A stretch of 36,936 nt of DNA from a virus: positions 1-36,936 of the IMG/VR virus record IMGVR_UViG_3300010392_000272. One strand, given 5' to 3'. A model generated the notes under the pieces. The model was not told the origin of the DNA. It saw nothing but the letters and a program-made list of their open reading frames with translations, and searched no databases. The position numbers and the translations under genes were made by a program. Positions 26,531 to 36,534 of the stretch are shown here, one piece after another (position 1 is the stretch's first letter; every line of letters begins with the position of its first letter).

Positions 26531-28602
26531 TGCCAAGAAGTGCACCCATTCAAACAAACTTCACCGCGGGTGAATTGTCACCTCGTCTTGATGGTCGGAT
26601 TGATATCAATAAATATTCGAATGGCTGCAAGACGCTTGAAAATATGATTGTTCAAAAGCATGGTCCTGCATCGCGTCGCGGTGGCCTGTATCATGTGTCT
26701 AAAGTAAAGGACAGCACAAAAAAAACTCGCTTGATACCTTTTGAATTTAACGTTACTCAGGCTTATATTTTAGAATTTGGCGAAACTTACATTCGTTTTT
26801 ATCGGAACTACGGTCAGGTTAGATCCGGCCCGTTCTCTGGTGTCTTTGCTGATGCGTTTTTGAAAGGTGCAACATACGAAGTTACTACACCTTATTTGGA
26901 AGATGAGCTGAAAGATATCGTTGTCACGCAATCTGCCGATATTTTATATATTGCGCATCCAAATCATGCGCCGCGTAAACTATCGCGCCTTAGTGATACA
27001 AGCTGGACGCTGACAGAGATAGATTTCATCGATGGACCTTACGAGCCAGTGAACACGACAGAAACAACACTTGGGTTATCTGCCGTCACAGGATCGGTCA
27101 CAGTTACAGCAAGTGCCGTGACCGGCATTAATTCAGACCAAGGTTTTCTATCCACAGACGTTGGTCGCTTGATCAGGTTTGAAGACGCTTCTAACAATTG
27201 GACGTGGCTAGAAATAACCGCAATTACATCGACAACCGTCGTTACGGCAACGATTAGAGGTGATGACGCAAGCGCAACAACAGCGCAGGCTAGTTGGAGG
27301 CTAGGTTCTTTTAGTGAAACAACTGGTTTCCCTTCTGTGGTCACATTCTTCGAACAGAGGTTAGTGTGGGCAGCGTCAGTAGACCGCCCGCAATCCATAT
27401 TTTTCAGCAAATCTGCCGACTATGAAAACCATGCGCCAACAGAGAAAAACGGCGACGTTGTGGATGACAATGGTTTTATCTACACAATTGCAACTGACCA
27501 AGTGAACACGATCAGATGGATGCGTGCGGGTAAAGTCCTTTCTGTTGGAACAGCTGGTGGTGAATTTATCGTATCTCAGGGCGATAATAACAATCCTGTG
27601 TCACCAACAAACACCCGCGTTGTGCGACAGACAACTTTTGGCTCTGCATCTGTCACGCCTCCGCAAGTTGGGAACTCAGTCCTTTTTGTTCAGCGCGCTG
27701 GCAGGAAAATTAGAGAATATGTTTATCAATTTGAAACAGACGCTTACACGGCACCCGATTTAGCTATCTTATCAGAGCATATAACTGAGGGTGGTGTAAT
27801 TGATATTGCATATCAACAAGAGCCGGATAGTATTGTTTGGATGGTGCGCAATGATGGTGTTTTGTTGGGTATGACCTACGAACGCGCCCAAGATGTTATT
27901 GGTTGGCACCGTCATACCATCGCCGGAAACAACGCAAAGGTTGAGAGCGTTGCGGTTATCCCGTCCGAAGATGGCTCAAAGGACGATTTATGGCTAATTG
28001 TATCGCGCGAGATAAACGGTTCAACGGTTCGCTACATTGAATATATGACTGAGGGCTTATCTCCTGCAGCAACAACAACGACAAACGCCACTTTCTTGGA
28101 TAGCATGCTGACCTATACAGGGGTCGCCGCGACCACGATTAGTGGTTTGGACCATTTGGAAGGTGAAACGGTTTCGATTTTAGCTGACGGGGCTGCTCAC
28201 CCCGACCGCACAGTGTCCGGTGGGTCTGTTACCCTTGATAGGGAGGCGTTTGTTGTCCATATCGGATTATCATATACGTCAACACTGCAAACTATGCGCA
28301 TTGAGGCAGGGGCAGCGGATGGTACAGCGCAAGGTAAGATTAAGAGAATTAGCCGGATCCATTATAGGTTATACAAGACACTTGGAATGAAGCATGGGCC
28401 AAGCCTAGAGCGTCTTGACGTTATTCCGTTCCGTTCATCGGCTGATAACACAAACGCGCCTCCCGCTCTATTCACTGGTGATAAAAACGTTAATTTACCT
28501 AGACAAATAGACCGAGACGGGTTTATTTTTATTGTACAGGAACAGCCGCTCCCTCTGACTGTTTTGGCGATTATGCCAGAACTGAACACTTTGAAGGTGT
28601 AA
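26530..28602 (+). CDS. Tail tubular protein B-like (tail nozzle)
   Basis: A 690-residue protein of the T7 gp12-like type. The N-terminus SAPIQTNFTAGELSPRLDGR and KYSNGCKTLENMIVQKHGPASRRGG is diagnostic. The body is beta-rich with repeated propeller-like segments (for example WAASVDRPQSIFFSKSADY near 278-296). It forms the nozzle at the tail tip. Length fits the family (about 680-800). Confidence 0.92.
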   Translation: MPRSAPIQTNFTAGELSPRLDGRIDINKYSNGCKTLENMIVQKHGPASRRGGLYHVSKVKDSTKKTRLIPFEFNVTQAYILEFGETYIRFYRNYGQVRSGPFSGVFADAFLKGATYEVTTPYLEDELKDIVVTQSADILYIAHPNHAPRKLSRLSDTSWTLTEIDFIDGPYEPVNTTETTLGLSAVTGSVTVTASAVTGINSDQGFLSTDVGRLIRFEDASNNWTWLEITAITSTTVVTATIRGDDASATTAQASWRLGSFSETTGFPSVVTFFEQRLVWAASVDRPQSIFFSKSADYENHAPTEKNGDVVDDNGFIYTIATDQVNTIRWMRAGKVLSVGTAGGEFIVSQGDNNNPVSPTNTRVVRQTTFGSASVTPPQVGNSVLFVQRAGRKIREYVYQFETDAYTAPDLAILSEHITEGGVIDIAYQQEPDSIVWMVRNDGVLLGMTYERAQDVIGWHRHTIAGNNAKVESVAVIPSEDGSKDDLWLIVSREINGSTVRYIEYMTEGLSPAATTTTNATFLDSMLTYTGVAATTISGLDHLEGETVSILADGAAHPDRTVSGGSVTLDREAFVVHIGLSYTSTLQTMRIEAGAADGTAQGKIKRISRIHYRLYKTLGMKHGPSLERLDVIPFRSSADNTNAPPALFTGDKNVNLPRQIDRDGFIFIVQEQPLPLTVLAIMPELNTLKV

Positions 28603-28603
28603 G

Positions 28604-29062
28604 ATGTGCACAGGTATTGAAATTGCTATGCTCGCAACTGCCGCGGTCGGCACCGTATCTGGTGTTGCCAGCGCACAGCAGCAAGCAAAATCTGTCGAGC
28701 AGATGTCAGAGTACAATCAGCAAATTGCTAAAAATGACGCAATAGCCGCGCAGCAAAAGGCTGATTATGATGAAGCTCAGTTACGCCGACGGGCTATGCA
28801 GTTAAGAGGTACGCAAAGAGCAACGGCAGCGCAACAAGGCGGTGAACTACTAGACATGCAAGATGTCTTCGATATGACGACAGAACAGGAGGAGCTTGAC
28901 GCCCTAGCTATACAATACGGTGGGAAAATGGGTGTTGCAAGCGCGCAGCAGCGGGGTGGATTGGTCCGTCTTGAAGGGAATGTCGCACGACAACGGGCGC
29001 AGAGCGCGGCAGGTAAATCACTTTTAACAGGCGCTAAGAGCGTTGTAGGATATTATTCATAG
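28604..29062 (+). CDS. gp14-like internal virion protein
   Basis: A 152-residue protein: a short hydrophobic Ala/Gly start (EIAMLATAAVGTVSGVASA), then a Gln/Ala-rich coiled coil (QQQAKSVEQMSEYNQQIAKN), ending GKSLLTGAKSV. This layout is that of T7-like internal virion protein B, which is ejected ahead of DNA and forms part of the channel. Placed immediately after the nozzle gene, as in T7-like orders. Confidence 0.7.
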   Translation: MCTGIEIAMLATAAVGTVSGVASAQQQAKSVEQMSEYNQQIAKNDAIAAQQKADYDEAQLRRRAMQLRGTQRATAAQQGGELLDMQDVFDMTTEQEELDALAIQYGGKMGVASAQQRGGLVRLEGNVARQRAQSAAGKSLLTGAKSVVGYYS

Positions 29063-29072
29063 GTAGGACAAT

Positions 29073-30812
29073 ATGCCAACTGTACCAAAGGCACAGCCAA
29101 CACAATCAATTCAAGGCACAACAGGCCAAACTATGGGGAATGTTAATTACGCCCAAGGTACAGGCTTATCTGGTGTGTCAGAAGGTTTGATTCAAGCTTC
29201 CTCTGCGTTACAGCAGGCGGGGCAGCGTATCCAGCGCCGCAATGACACTATTAATAGGGTTAAAGCGCTTAACGAGTTCCAAACAAGTGTTTCCACTGAA
29301 TGGCAACGAGTATCTGATGAAGATGACTTGAGTGATCCGGTAACGCTTCAAAAGTTCAACACTTTCTTGAGTGACCAAAAGTCGAAGGCGATGTCATATA
29401 GTGGCTCCGCCGACAGTATGGCGCAAATGGAGGCGCAACTTACAGACCTAGGTGCACGATATGAGCGCCAAGCCATATCCGGCATGAGGACTGCCCAAAT
29501 TGACCTACTCAAAACAAGTTATGGTGACAGCTTAAACCCTATTCTAAAAGGTGTGACAGATGGTAGCGTTTCTGTTGAGCAGGCGCTAAACCAAGTTAAT
29601 ATGCTGTCAGAAGATATCGGAGGTTCAGAGGAAAGTGGGTGGAACCTTCCCCGTGGCATGGTTTTCGATCTCCACGATGCTGCGCAAAGTGCCGTTGCAA
29701 TGGCGTCGATTGACAGGCATTTAAGCGTTGGTGATTGGCAAAGCGCTCAATCTGAATTAGATCGTCATCCAGAATTTGCTAACATCATGGATGGTGGGCA
29801 GATGCAAAAAGTTGTGAAGCGTATCAGCGAGCAGAAATATGCTTACAATATTGCAGATCAATCAGCTATGCGAGAGCGCAACCAAAGAGCTAACGATATG
29901 GGCTTCAGTTCATGGTCACAAGTTCCACAATCTTGGAAAATTGCGATTGCAACAAACCAGCCAATACCGGGACAACGTGGCTTTCAACCACAGACTGAGG
30001 CTGGCAAGTTTATGGCTGACAGAATGTCTCTTGCAAACATTTATGGTGAGGACAGCACGGAAGTCAGAACTCTTGATGCTATGAACAACTCTCTAAAAGC
30101 CTCCAAAATGTCAAGTGATGTTGGTAAACTTTATGCTGATAAGGAAAGATTGGTTGCTGAAGGCAAGGGGCCGGGCGATCCCGCTTTCGATGCGGTTGAT
30201 AACCAAATTAACAGTAAAAACCCAGAATTTGTTAAGCAGCAAGAAAAGATATCCAAATTCCCTGCGGCTAAAGTTGCACTCAGCACATTTACGCGACAAG
30301 CCGAGCAGATGCGTGATGATGCAAAGCGCGCGATTATGATTTGGACAGGAACGGATAATTGGGCGGATGCCCAAAAAGCGGCTATCGATGAAGATTTTGC
30401 CTTATCTACAACTGGATTGGGACAAGGTCTTGGTCGGTTTATGGCTGGTAGTGATGTGAACGAGATTAGCTCTATCCTGACACGTATCGGCGGTAGTCGT
30501 ATGCTTGAAGCGCTTGCGGCTCTAAAGGCGTCTTCTCCTACGGGCGCTAGTGGTATGGGTGCACTTAATGAGACTGAAGGTAAGGCTTTGATGTTCCAAG
30601 AGGGCGCGCTTGATATTATGGCCCCGAAAACAACAGTTCAATCTCTGCTGAGCGTTATTGAGAATACGGACACTGCGATTTCAAACCAGCAACTTGCATT
30701 TGATACTGCTTTCGGGACAGTCGATATCATGCCAAATGAAACGGGTGTTACCGCAATTGATAAGACTGAGAAAAAAACAGGAATGTATGACCTTAACGGG
30801 AACCCGCTGTGA
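29073..30812 (+). CDS. Internal virion protein C-like (ejection protein)
   Basis: A 579-residue, mainly helical Gln/Ala/Ser-rich protein (MPTVPKAQPTQSIQGTTGQT...). Segments like GLSGVSEGLIQASSALQQAGQRIQ at the start are typical of phage internal virion proteins. By order (after gp14-like) it corresponds to T7 gp15. I do not see an enzyme motif. Its TGA overlaps the next ATG. Confidence 0.65.
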   Translation: MPTVPKAQPTQSIQGTTGQTMGNVNYAQGTGLSGVSEGLIQASSALQQAGQRIQRRNDTINRVKALNEFQTSVSTEWQRVSDEDDLSDPVTLQKFNTFLSDQKSKAMSYSGSADSMAQMEAQLTDLGARYERQAISGMRTAQIDLLKTSYGDSLNPILKGVTDGSVSVEQALNQVNMLSEDIGGSEESGWNLPRGMVFDLHDAAQSAVAMASIDRHLSVGDWQSAQSELDRHPEFANIMDGGQMQKVVKRISEQKYAYNIADQSAMRERNQRANDMGFSSWSQVPQSWKIAIATNQPIPGQRGFQPQTEAGKFMADRMSLANIYGEDSTEVRTLDAMNNSLKASKMSSDVGKLYADKERLVAEGKGPGDPAFDAVDNQINSKNPEFVKQQEKISKFPAAKVALSTFTRQAEQMRDDAKRAIMIWTGTDNWADAQKAAIDEDFALSTTGLGQGLGRFMAGSDVNEISSILTRIGGSRMLEALAALKASSPTGASGMGALNETEGKALMFQEGALDIMAPKTTVQSLLSVIENTDTAISNQQLAFDTAFGTVDIMPNETGVTAIDKTEKKTGMYDLNGNPL

Positions 30813-32929
30813 TGGATGAAGAAACTAAAACACCGCAAGAAAATCAGGATGTGCAGCAAGATGAGCGAGCTCCTGATTTTGAGGTTATAAACGTAGGTGC
30901 AAATCAAATCAGCATTCAGGCAGGAGCGTCACAAGAGGCGCGCCAAAAAGCAATTCAACATTATATGTCTACACCTGAATTTTACTCCTCAATTGACCGG
31001 AAAACAGGTTCAAATTATGACGTAAGAAACGCAGTTGGAAGCGCGCTAAAACCAGAAGACAAGCTCAATACATTGCGCCAATTTTATCCAGATGCGCAAC
31101 ACTTCGACGATGACAACTTTGTTTATACTGATCCTGAAAGCGGTCGGATTAAATTACACAACCCAAAAGGTTTGGATATCGGTGATGTTTTTGGTTTTGC
31201 TAGGGAGTTGTCAATTGCTGCTGGCTCTACTTTAGGTGCAATTGCAGGCGGTACAGTCGGTGCCGCTGCTGGATTGCCTGCGGGCCCCGCTGCCATCGCA
31301 ACAGGCGCTGGTGGTGCAGCCGCCGGCGCTGGTTGGGGCGCAGCTGCAACGGCTGGTGTGTATGATTTTCTTGCCGAACAATTTGGTTCAACCGTTCGAA
31401 CAGAAAACGTTTTAGAGCGCACCGCTGGACTTGCCACTGAGGGTCTAGGGGCGGCGGCGGGTCAGAGGATTGGTGAAATCGTTATTCCTAAAGCTATATC
31501 AGGCGCGAAAAAGGTTTTGGGTGGCGGCACTGCGAAAGCGCAGGCAATTTACGAGATGTTGACCGCAAGAGGCATCACACCGACTGCCGGTGCTGTTACT
31601 GGTGGGCGTGGCACTGGCCGTATTGAAACAGCATTAGATCAAGCTGCGGCATCATCCACAACGATGAGAAACCAAATTGAAAGCGTTGTCTCGGAATCAG
31701 AACAAGCCGTTAAGGCTTTGGCGGCTAAAGTTGGTAAAGCCAGAAGCCAACAGGGCGCAGGACAGGCTATACAGTCTGCTGCTTACAGATCAATTGAAAA
31801 ATTCAAGGTCGAACAGCGTGCGCTAGAAGATAAACTAAGTAAAGAGATAGGCGAAGACGCAATGTTCTCTATTGATGAACTGCGCAACTTTTATAGTGAG
31901 TTGCAAGGTTTTGCTGGTGAAATGCCGGGGTTCTCAAAGCAGGCTTACGGTTCAATCATGGGGACGCTTGACACTCTCTTATCTGATGCTGCCGAAAATG
32001 GTGGTAGAGTGCCTTACAGTGCTTTTCGACAAATTCGCACATTTTTCGGCGAGAAGATGTCAGATATGACAGAAGGAGTTAACCGCGGAATTTATAAAAG
32101 GCTCTACGCTGCGATGAGTGACGACTTGAGAGCAGGTGCAGAACTGCGTGGGCTTGGAGGGATGTTCGACGAAACCATTGCGTTTACCAGGAATTTCAAG
32201 ACAGAATACAGCGACTTGCTTGAAAAGATGACCGATTTAGACGCCCCAGAAAAGGGGTACAGGTTTCTTTTGAACAGTCGGCGAGATGGTGGAACGTTTT
32301 TTAAAAAACTCAAAGATCAATTCACCTCAGATGAATGGGGGGATGTATCCGCAACCATTATTCAAAAGATGGGGTATAAAAACTTTGGTAATGAGGCTGA
32401 TGACGCGTTTTCGGTTAATACATTTCTAACAAACTACCAAAGCATTGCGGATGAAGCAAAGGCGGCACTGTTTACTGACATTCCAAATGGAAAAGCTATT
32501 TCTCAAAGCCTTGATGAACTTGTAACGGTATTTGGGGAGATGGCAAAAAGTCAACGTCTTGGTAATTTTTCAAATACGGCCGGTGCCGCACATACCTTGC
32601 AATTGATGGACGCTCTTGGTGGTGATTTAACAAAGATTGTACTTGGCGCGACAGCTATCGGTGGACATCCCGGCATTGCAGCGGCTGGTTTAGCTGCAAC
32701 AGTTATGGGTAAAGTTGTCACGCCTTTGGCAGCATCTAAATTGATAACTAACCCTGCTTTTGTTAGATGGCTTGCAGAAGGTCCAGCAGTAAAAACAGGC
32801 GCGCAAGCAGGTCAGCACATGGGAAGGTTATTAGCTGTTTACAAAGCTAATCCTGAAATAAGGGATGCATTAGATGAATTTTTTGATAAAATGAACTCAA
32901 CAGAAATTAACCAAAATGAGGTTAAATAA
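30812..32929 (+). CDS. Large internal virion / DNA ejection protein
   Basis: A 705-residue protein. Residues about 125-195 form a long Gly/Ala-rich hydrophobic stretch (AAGSTLGAIAGGTVGAAAGL and onward) that looks membrane-active, followed by helical segments and a second small hydrophobic region near 600-640 (LGATAIGGHPGIAAAG). Position and size match ejection proteins of the T7 gp16 or P22 type that cross the host envelope. I see no lysozyme or transglycosylase motif. ATG at 30812 is preferred over an in-frame GTG three bases earlier. Confidence 0.7.
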   Translation: MDEETKTPQENQDVQQDERAPDFEVINVGANQISIQAGASQEARQKAIQHYMSTPEFYSSIDRKTGSNYDVRNAVGSALKPEDKLNTLRQFYPDAQHFDDDNFVYTDPESGRIKLHNPKGLDIGDVFGFARELSIAAGSTLGAIAGGTVGAAAGLPAGPAAIATGAGGAAAGAGWGAAATAGVYDFLAEQFGSTVRTENVLERTAGLATEGLGAAAGQRIGEIVIPKAISGAKKVLGGGTAKAQAIYEMLTARGITPTAGAVTGGRGTGRIETALDQAAASSTTMRNQIESVVSESEQAVKALAAKVGKARSQQGAGQAIQSAAYRSIEKFKVEQRALEDKLSKEIGEDAMFSIDELRNFYSELQGFAGEMPGFSKQAYGSIMGTLDTLLSDAAENGGRVPYSAFRQIRTFFGEKMSDMTEGVNRGIYKRLYAAMSDDLRAGAELRGLGGMFDETIAFTRNFKTEYSDLLEKMTDLDAPEKGYRFLLNSRRDGGTFFKKLKDQFTSDEWGDVSATIIQKMGYKNFGNEADDAFSVNTFLTNYQSIADEAKAALFTDIPNGKAISQSLDELVTVFGEMAKSQRLGNFSNTAGAAHTLQLMDALGGDLTKIVLGATAIGGHPGIAAAGLAATVMGKVVTPLAASKLITNPAFVRWLAEGPAVKTGAQAGQHMGRLLAVYKANPEIRDALDEFFDKMNSTEINQNEVK

Positions 32930-34191
32930 TGACAATCTCAAGCACAACATCAAGCGTGTCCTATTTAGGTAACGGTAGTACAACAGATTTTCCGATTACT
33001 TTTCCTTTTAAGGGATCGGGCATCAATTCTGAGATCCGTGTGATTGAGGTTGTTGTTGCAACTAGCGTGGAAACAGAAAAGACTAACGGCACTGATTACA
33101 CTGTTACAGGTGGTGATGGGTCAAATGGTACAGTCACGGCGACAACTCCACCTGCATCAACGGTTAAATGGGTGATAATTCGAGATACAACCCAAACTCA
33201 AGAAGTTGATTATGTTGAGAATGACCCGTTTCCAGCAGAAGTCCATGAGGCTGCGCTGGATCGCCTAACTATGATTGCCCAAGAACACGAGACAAATCTA
33301 GGCAGAACAGCACAATTGCCGGAAGGATATACAGGATTGTTTGATCCGACATTGCCTGATATTACAGCAAATCGCTTTTTAAGTATTAGCAGTGATGGGC
33401 TTAACTTCGAATTGTCAGATGTTGGCGCTTTAGGTAATGTTGTGATATCTGATGATGTGCCGCAAAACCTTGGGACTGCCTCTTCTGGTACGTCTTCTGA
33501 AGTGTCAAGGAGCGATCATGTGCATAACTTGCCTGATGCCGCAGATTTGAACCTTGAGATAGGAACTGACGTTCAAGCATATAGTGATTTACTCGCTGAC
33601 ATATCAGGCTTAACTGTTTCATCAGGGGACATATTATATGTTAATGGCACCAGTAATATTGTGAACCTCTCTAAAGGAACTGATGGTCAAGTTTTGTCAC
33701 TTGCGTCAGGCCTTCCATCATGGCAGGATGCCGCGTCTGGCGGCAAGTTAATTCAAGAGGTGACGTTTCAAGATGGAGAGGTAGCTACAGGAACTACAAC
33801 GGCAACCCTAGACGACACTCCTCCCCAGAATACGGAAGGGACGGAGTTTATGTCTCTATCTATTACCCCGACAAGTGCCACAAACAAGCTAATCATTGAA
33901 GTGGTTGCCAACTATTCAAGCGGTGCTGCTGCTCAGATGATTATGGGGCTATTCCAAGATTCAACTGTTAATGCTATTGCTGCTACACAAGATATCGCAG
34001 ATGGGGCTGGTAATGCCCAGCAAATGCAGTTAACCCATACCATGACTGCTGGCACTACGTCAGCAACTACATTTAAAGTTAATATTGGAGCCAACACCGC
34101 TGGTACAGTGACGTTTAATGGCAGGTCTTCAGGCAGGATTTTTGGTGGTGTTATGGCTTCAACAATTACCATTAGAGAGGTTGAAGTATAA
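32929..34191 (+). CDS. Tail fibre protein with T7 gp17-like N-terminus
   Basis: A 420-residue protein. Residues 1-140 (VSYLGNGSTTDFPITFPFKG... to PAEVHEAALDRLTMIAQEHE) match the T7 tail-fibre N-terminal virion-binding domain. The middle is a thin linker. The C-terminal part (GTTTATLDDTPPQNTEGTEF... and KLIIEVVANYSSG) is a beta-sandwich tip common to many phage fibres, probably receptor-binding. It overlaps the ejection gene stop (TAATG). Confidence 0.88.
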   Translation: MTISSTTSSVSYLGNGSTTDFPITFPFKGSGINSEIRVIEVVVATSVETEKTNGTDYTVTGGDGSNGTVTATTPPASTVKWVIIRDTTQTQEVDYVENDPFPAEVHEAALDRLTMIAQEHETNLGRTAQLPEGYTGLFDPTLPDITANRFLSISSDGLNFELSDVGALGNVVISDDVPQNLGTASSGTSSEVSRSDHVHNLPDAADLNLEIGTDVQAYSDLLADISGLTVSSGDILYVNGTSNIVNLSKGTDGQVLSLASGLPSWQDAASGGKLIQEVTFQDGEVATGTTTATLDDTPPQNTEGTEFMSLSITPTSATNKLIIEVVANYSSGAAAQMIMGLFQDSTVNAIAATQDIADGAGNAQQMQLTHTMTAGTTSATTFKVNIGANTAGTVTFNGRSSGRIFGGVMASTITIREVEV

Positions 34192-34769
34192 TGGTTAACG
34201 TAAGAGACCCTAAAGCAATTGCATGGGCAAATGGAAGCGCACAGGGCATTAAGACTAAGGGCGGTAAGCTTGTAAACTTCCCCGGCGAAATGCCAACCCA
34301 GACACAAGTTGACGAATGGGAGGCTGAATATTCCGCGTTATCGAATAAAGATGAGAAGATAACTGAACTTTTGGAAGTTTTTAAAGTCATCTTAAATAAC
34401 GGTATTAAATGGCGCAAGCTACCTGCCCATGATTGGTTTGATATTAAAATGGATGATGGCATGGCTAATTTCTTAAGCCGCGTTTATCAGCAGTTACAGG
34501 CCGGAGTAACTAACCCACACAATGGCAAGTTGTTTTCTGGTGGTAATTCAGTTGACATTGATGATACTGGTATGGAAGAACTATGTGAGTTCTCAGCGGC
34601 TTGGGGACATGCGGTTTCGTTTGTTCATCAATCAACTAAAGCCGGATTAGAAGACGGATCAATCGATCCTACCACATTTGACCCATCGTTAGTGGATTGG
34701 TCAATCACTTGGCCTGCCCCAAAGATCGCAATTGGCTGGTCAAATAACACCGTAACCCAAAAACCATAA
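34191..34769 (+). CDS. Fibre-linked hypothetical protein
   Basis: A 192-residue protein directly after the fibre, sharing a TAATG overlap. Its N-terminal part (WANGSAQGIKTKGGKLVNFP) and helix DEWEAEYSALSNKDEKITEL suggest a fibre-associated or chaperone protein, and the C-terminus is beta-like with several Trp. Not a recognised fibre-assembly family. Confidence 0.6.
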   Translation: MVNVRDPKAIAWANGSAQGIKTKGGKLVNFPGEMPTQTQVDEWEAEYSALSNKDEKITELLEVFKVILNNGIKWRKLPAHDWFDIKMDDGMANFLSRVYQQLQAGVTNPHNGKLFSGGNSVDIDDTGMEELCEFSAAWGHAVSFVHQSTKAGLEDGSIDPTTFDPSLVDWSITWPAPKIAIGWSNNTVTQKP

Positions 34770-34788
34770 TCATAAAGGAATAGATAAT

Positions 34789-34860
34789 ATGGCTTATAAA
34801 GCAAAAAAGCGCACATCTTCAAAGGGAACTTCGAAATCTCGAAAGAAAGGTCGTGCATAA
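34789..34860 (+). CDS. Tiny basic protein, 23 residues
   Basis: A 23-residue very basic protein with a Lys/Arg/Ser repeat (AYKAKKRTSSKGTSKSRKKG). AAAGGAA with good spacing lies before the ATG, and the next gene begins three bases after its stop. The composition resembles a minor packaged or DNA-bound peptide. Small size limits certainty. Confidence 0.5.
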   Translation: MAYKAKKRTSSKGTSKSRKKGRA

Positions 34861-34863
34861 AAA

Positions 34864-35508
34864 ATGCCGCACGTGATTGCATTGATAGGAATGTTCTTGC
34901 CGTTTCTGTTCTCATGGGTCGGGGCTTGGCAAGCATACGACATCGTTAAGGATTTACTTATTGTCATACTTGCATTTTCTGCCCACTCAGCCGTCCCGTT
35001 TAGACAGTATACTGCAAAGGCTATAACTTCATTTACATTCGTTTGTGCATCACTGGCAACAATTCACAATTTAGCGATAGACTTTGAACTGATTTCATAT
35101 CCTATTGAAGTCTTCGCTTCATTTCTTTTTAATATTTGCATTGTCACTTTTTTTTCAACGTTCGTTCTGTATCGTTACGATGACATAAATAATGATGACC
35201 TTTTGAAAGGTAAATTTTATCACATCTATGGTCGCCCACGTTACGGCTTGGGCATGATTGCGTTTTATCTATCTCTTGGTACGTTTGGCGAGCACTACAT
35301 AACAAATGGGGTATATGTTTGGAAGTTCTGCAAACTTTCAGGCGAGTTTGAACGAGTTCTTTTCGAGCCTAAATACGTAAATAACCGTAAGCTTGTGTTG
35401 ATACGTGGCGACATAAGTGATAAGTTAAACTCTAAGTTAGGTAGTAATTGGTCATTAATTAACAATTGCTTGACGCTTATTTTTATTGCGTTGAGGTTAA
35501 GAAAATGA
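34864..35508 (+). CDS. Membrane protein with a C-terminal globular domain, lysis region
   Basis: A 214-residue protein. Residues 1-105 contain about four hydrophobic segments (for example MFLPFLFSWVGAW, FTFVCASLATIHNL). From about 115 the protein is globular (KFYHIYGRPRYGLGMIAFYL... then WKFCKLSGEFERVLFEP) and looks like a small enzyme or binding domain. I do not recognise the family. Position between fibre and endolysin suggests a role in lysis, the cell envelope or host exclusion. Confidence 0.65.
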   Translation: MPHVIALIGMFLPFLFSWVGAWQAYDIVKDLLIVILAFSAHSAVPFRQYTAKAITSFTFVCASLATIHNLAIDFELISYPIEVFASFLFNICIVTFFSTFVLYRYDDINNDDLLKGKFYHIYGRPRYGLGMIAFYLSLGTFGEHYITNGVYVWKFCKLSGEFERVLFEPKYVNNRKLVLIRGDISDKLNSKLGSNWSLINNCLTLIFIALRLRK

Positions 35509-35987
35509 ACAGTGCAGAAATTGCCAGAAACTCTTCTGATATTAAGCACCTAGGAATAGACTTAAAAAGAATAGAAGGTGATAGCAAGGAAACTGCCAAG
35601 CTTGCTACTGACAACGCGAAAAATATAGCGTTGATGCAAGGTTCAATTGAGGAAACACGGCAAGAAGTTCATATTATGCGTTCAGATTTTGATGATTTCA
35701 GGCAAGAGATGAAGAAAGAGATCAAAGAAATCAAGGACACGCACGCCGCTAAAACTCAGATAGACCACGCTTTCCAATGCGAGACAAGCGCAACCCTAAA
35801 AAGCTTGTCCGATAAAATGGATAGAAGCCGATTTAATATCGTAAAAGTTTTCGAATGGATCGCAAGCAACCCTAAAATGGGTGCCATAATGATCTTCTGT
35901 TTTGCGATTATTTGCGTATCCATAGCCGTCCCTGACCAGCTTGGGGCAATGTTCGAAGCTTTAGGAAGTATTGGAAAGATGAAATGA
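35505..35987 (+). CDS. Coiled-coil protein with one C-terminal membrane span
   Basis: A 160-residue protein. Residues 15-105 form a long coiled coil (KHLGIDLKRIEGDSKETAKL...), and residues 123-143 (MGAIMIFCFAIICVSIAV) are a membrane helix followed by a short tail. This layout is like XhlA-type or spanin-like lysis accessory proteins, but no clear family match is seen. It overlaps the preceding gene (ATGA) and the endolysin (ATGA). Confidence 0.65.
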   Translation: MNSAEIARNSSDIKHLGIDLKRIEGDSKETAKLATDNAKNIALMQGSIEETRQEVHIMRSDFDDFRQEMKKEIKEIKDTHAAKTQIDHAFQCETSATLKSLSDKMDRSRFNIVKVFEWIASNPKMGAIMIFCFAIICVSIAVPDQLGAMFEALGSIGKMK

Positions 35988-36406
35988 CATATCGATTAAG
36001 CAAAACCAGTTTTTCACGCCTTGAAACTTGTCACCGTGATTTGGTCTTGTTGGTTGAGTACGCAATCAATCATGAAGACTGCCCTTGTGATTTCACAGTT
36101 GTTTGCGGCGTGCGTGGTCGTGCGGCACAGGAAGAAGCTTTCAACCAAGGCAACAGCAAAGCAAAGTTTGGCAAGTCCCCACACAACTTTTCCCCATCGT
36201 ATGCGGTTGATTTATCCCCGTATGTAGGCGGTGGGATCGCTTGGACAGATACAGACCTGTTTAGAAAGCTTGCCGACCACATGAAAGCTTGTGCGAAGGA
36301 ATTGGGCATCCTTATCACATGGGGAGGCGACTTCAAATCAATCGTTGACATGCCTCACTATGAATTGACGTATTGGCGCGACATGAAAAAGGAGCTTGCG
36401 GAATAA
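35984..36406 (+). CDS. Endolysin, M15-type peptidase
   Basis: A 140-residue M15 (VanY/L-alanyl-D-glutamate peptidase-like) endolysin. VVCGVRGRAAQEEAFNQG (39-56) is the conserved opening; SPHNFSPSYAVDLSPY holds zinc ligands His67 and Asp76; GGDFKSIVDMPHYEL holds the third ligand His125, with Asp123 near it. It would cut peptidoglycan cross-link peptides. No signal peptide, so it needs the holin encoded directly after it. Confidence 0.9.
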   Translation: MTYRLSKTSFSRLETCHRDLVLLVEYAINHEDCPCDFTVVCGVRGRAAQEEAFNQGNSKAKFGKSPHNFSPSYAVDLSPYVGGGIAWTDTDLFRKLADHMKACAKELGILITWGGDFKSIVDMPHYELTYWRDMKKELAE

Positions 36407-36534
36407 TGTTGGGAATTTTAGGTCAGATTTTTGGCGCGCCGGGCGTCATTGAAAAAGGTCTTGAACTCATTGACGATGCATTCGAGAGCGACGAAGAAAA
36501 AGGGAAAGCAAAACTCAAGCTAAAATTCAACTGA
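36406..36534 (+). CDS. N-terminal part of a split 3TM holin
   Basis: A 42-residue frame (MLGILGQIFGAPGVIEKGLE...) whose start overlaps the endolysin stop (TAATG). It matches the N-terminal half of the GTA-type 3TM holin family (amphipathic start, then DDAFESDEEKGKAK) and ends at TGA 36532-36534, overlapping the next ATG as TGATG. The continuation lies in the -1 frame. See the next entry. Confidence 0.65.
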   Translation: MLGILGQIFGAPGVIEKGLELIDDAFESDEEKGKAKLKLKFN

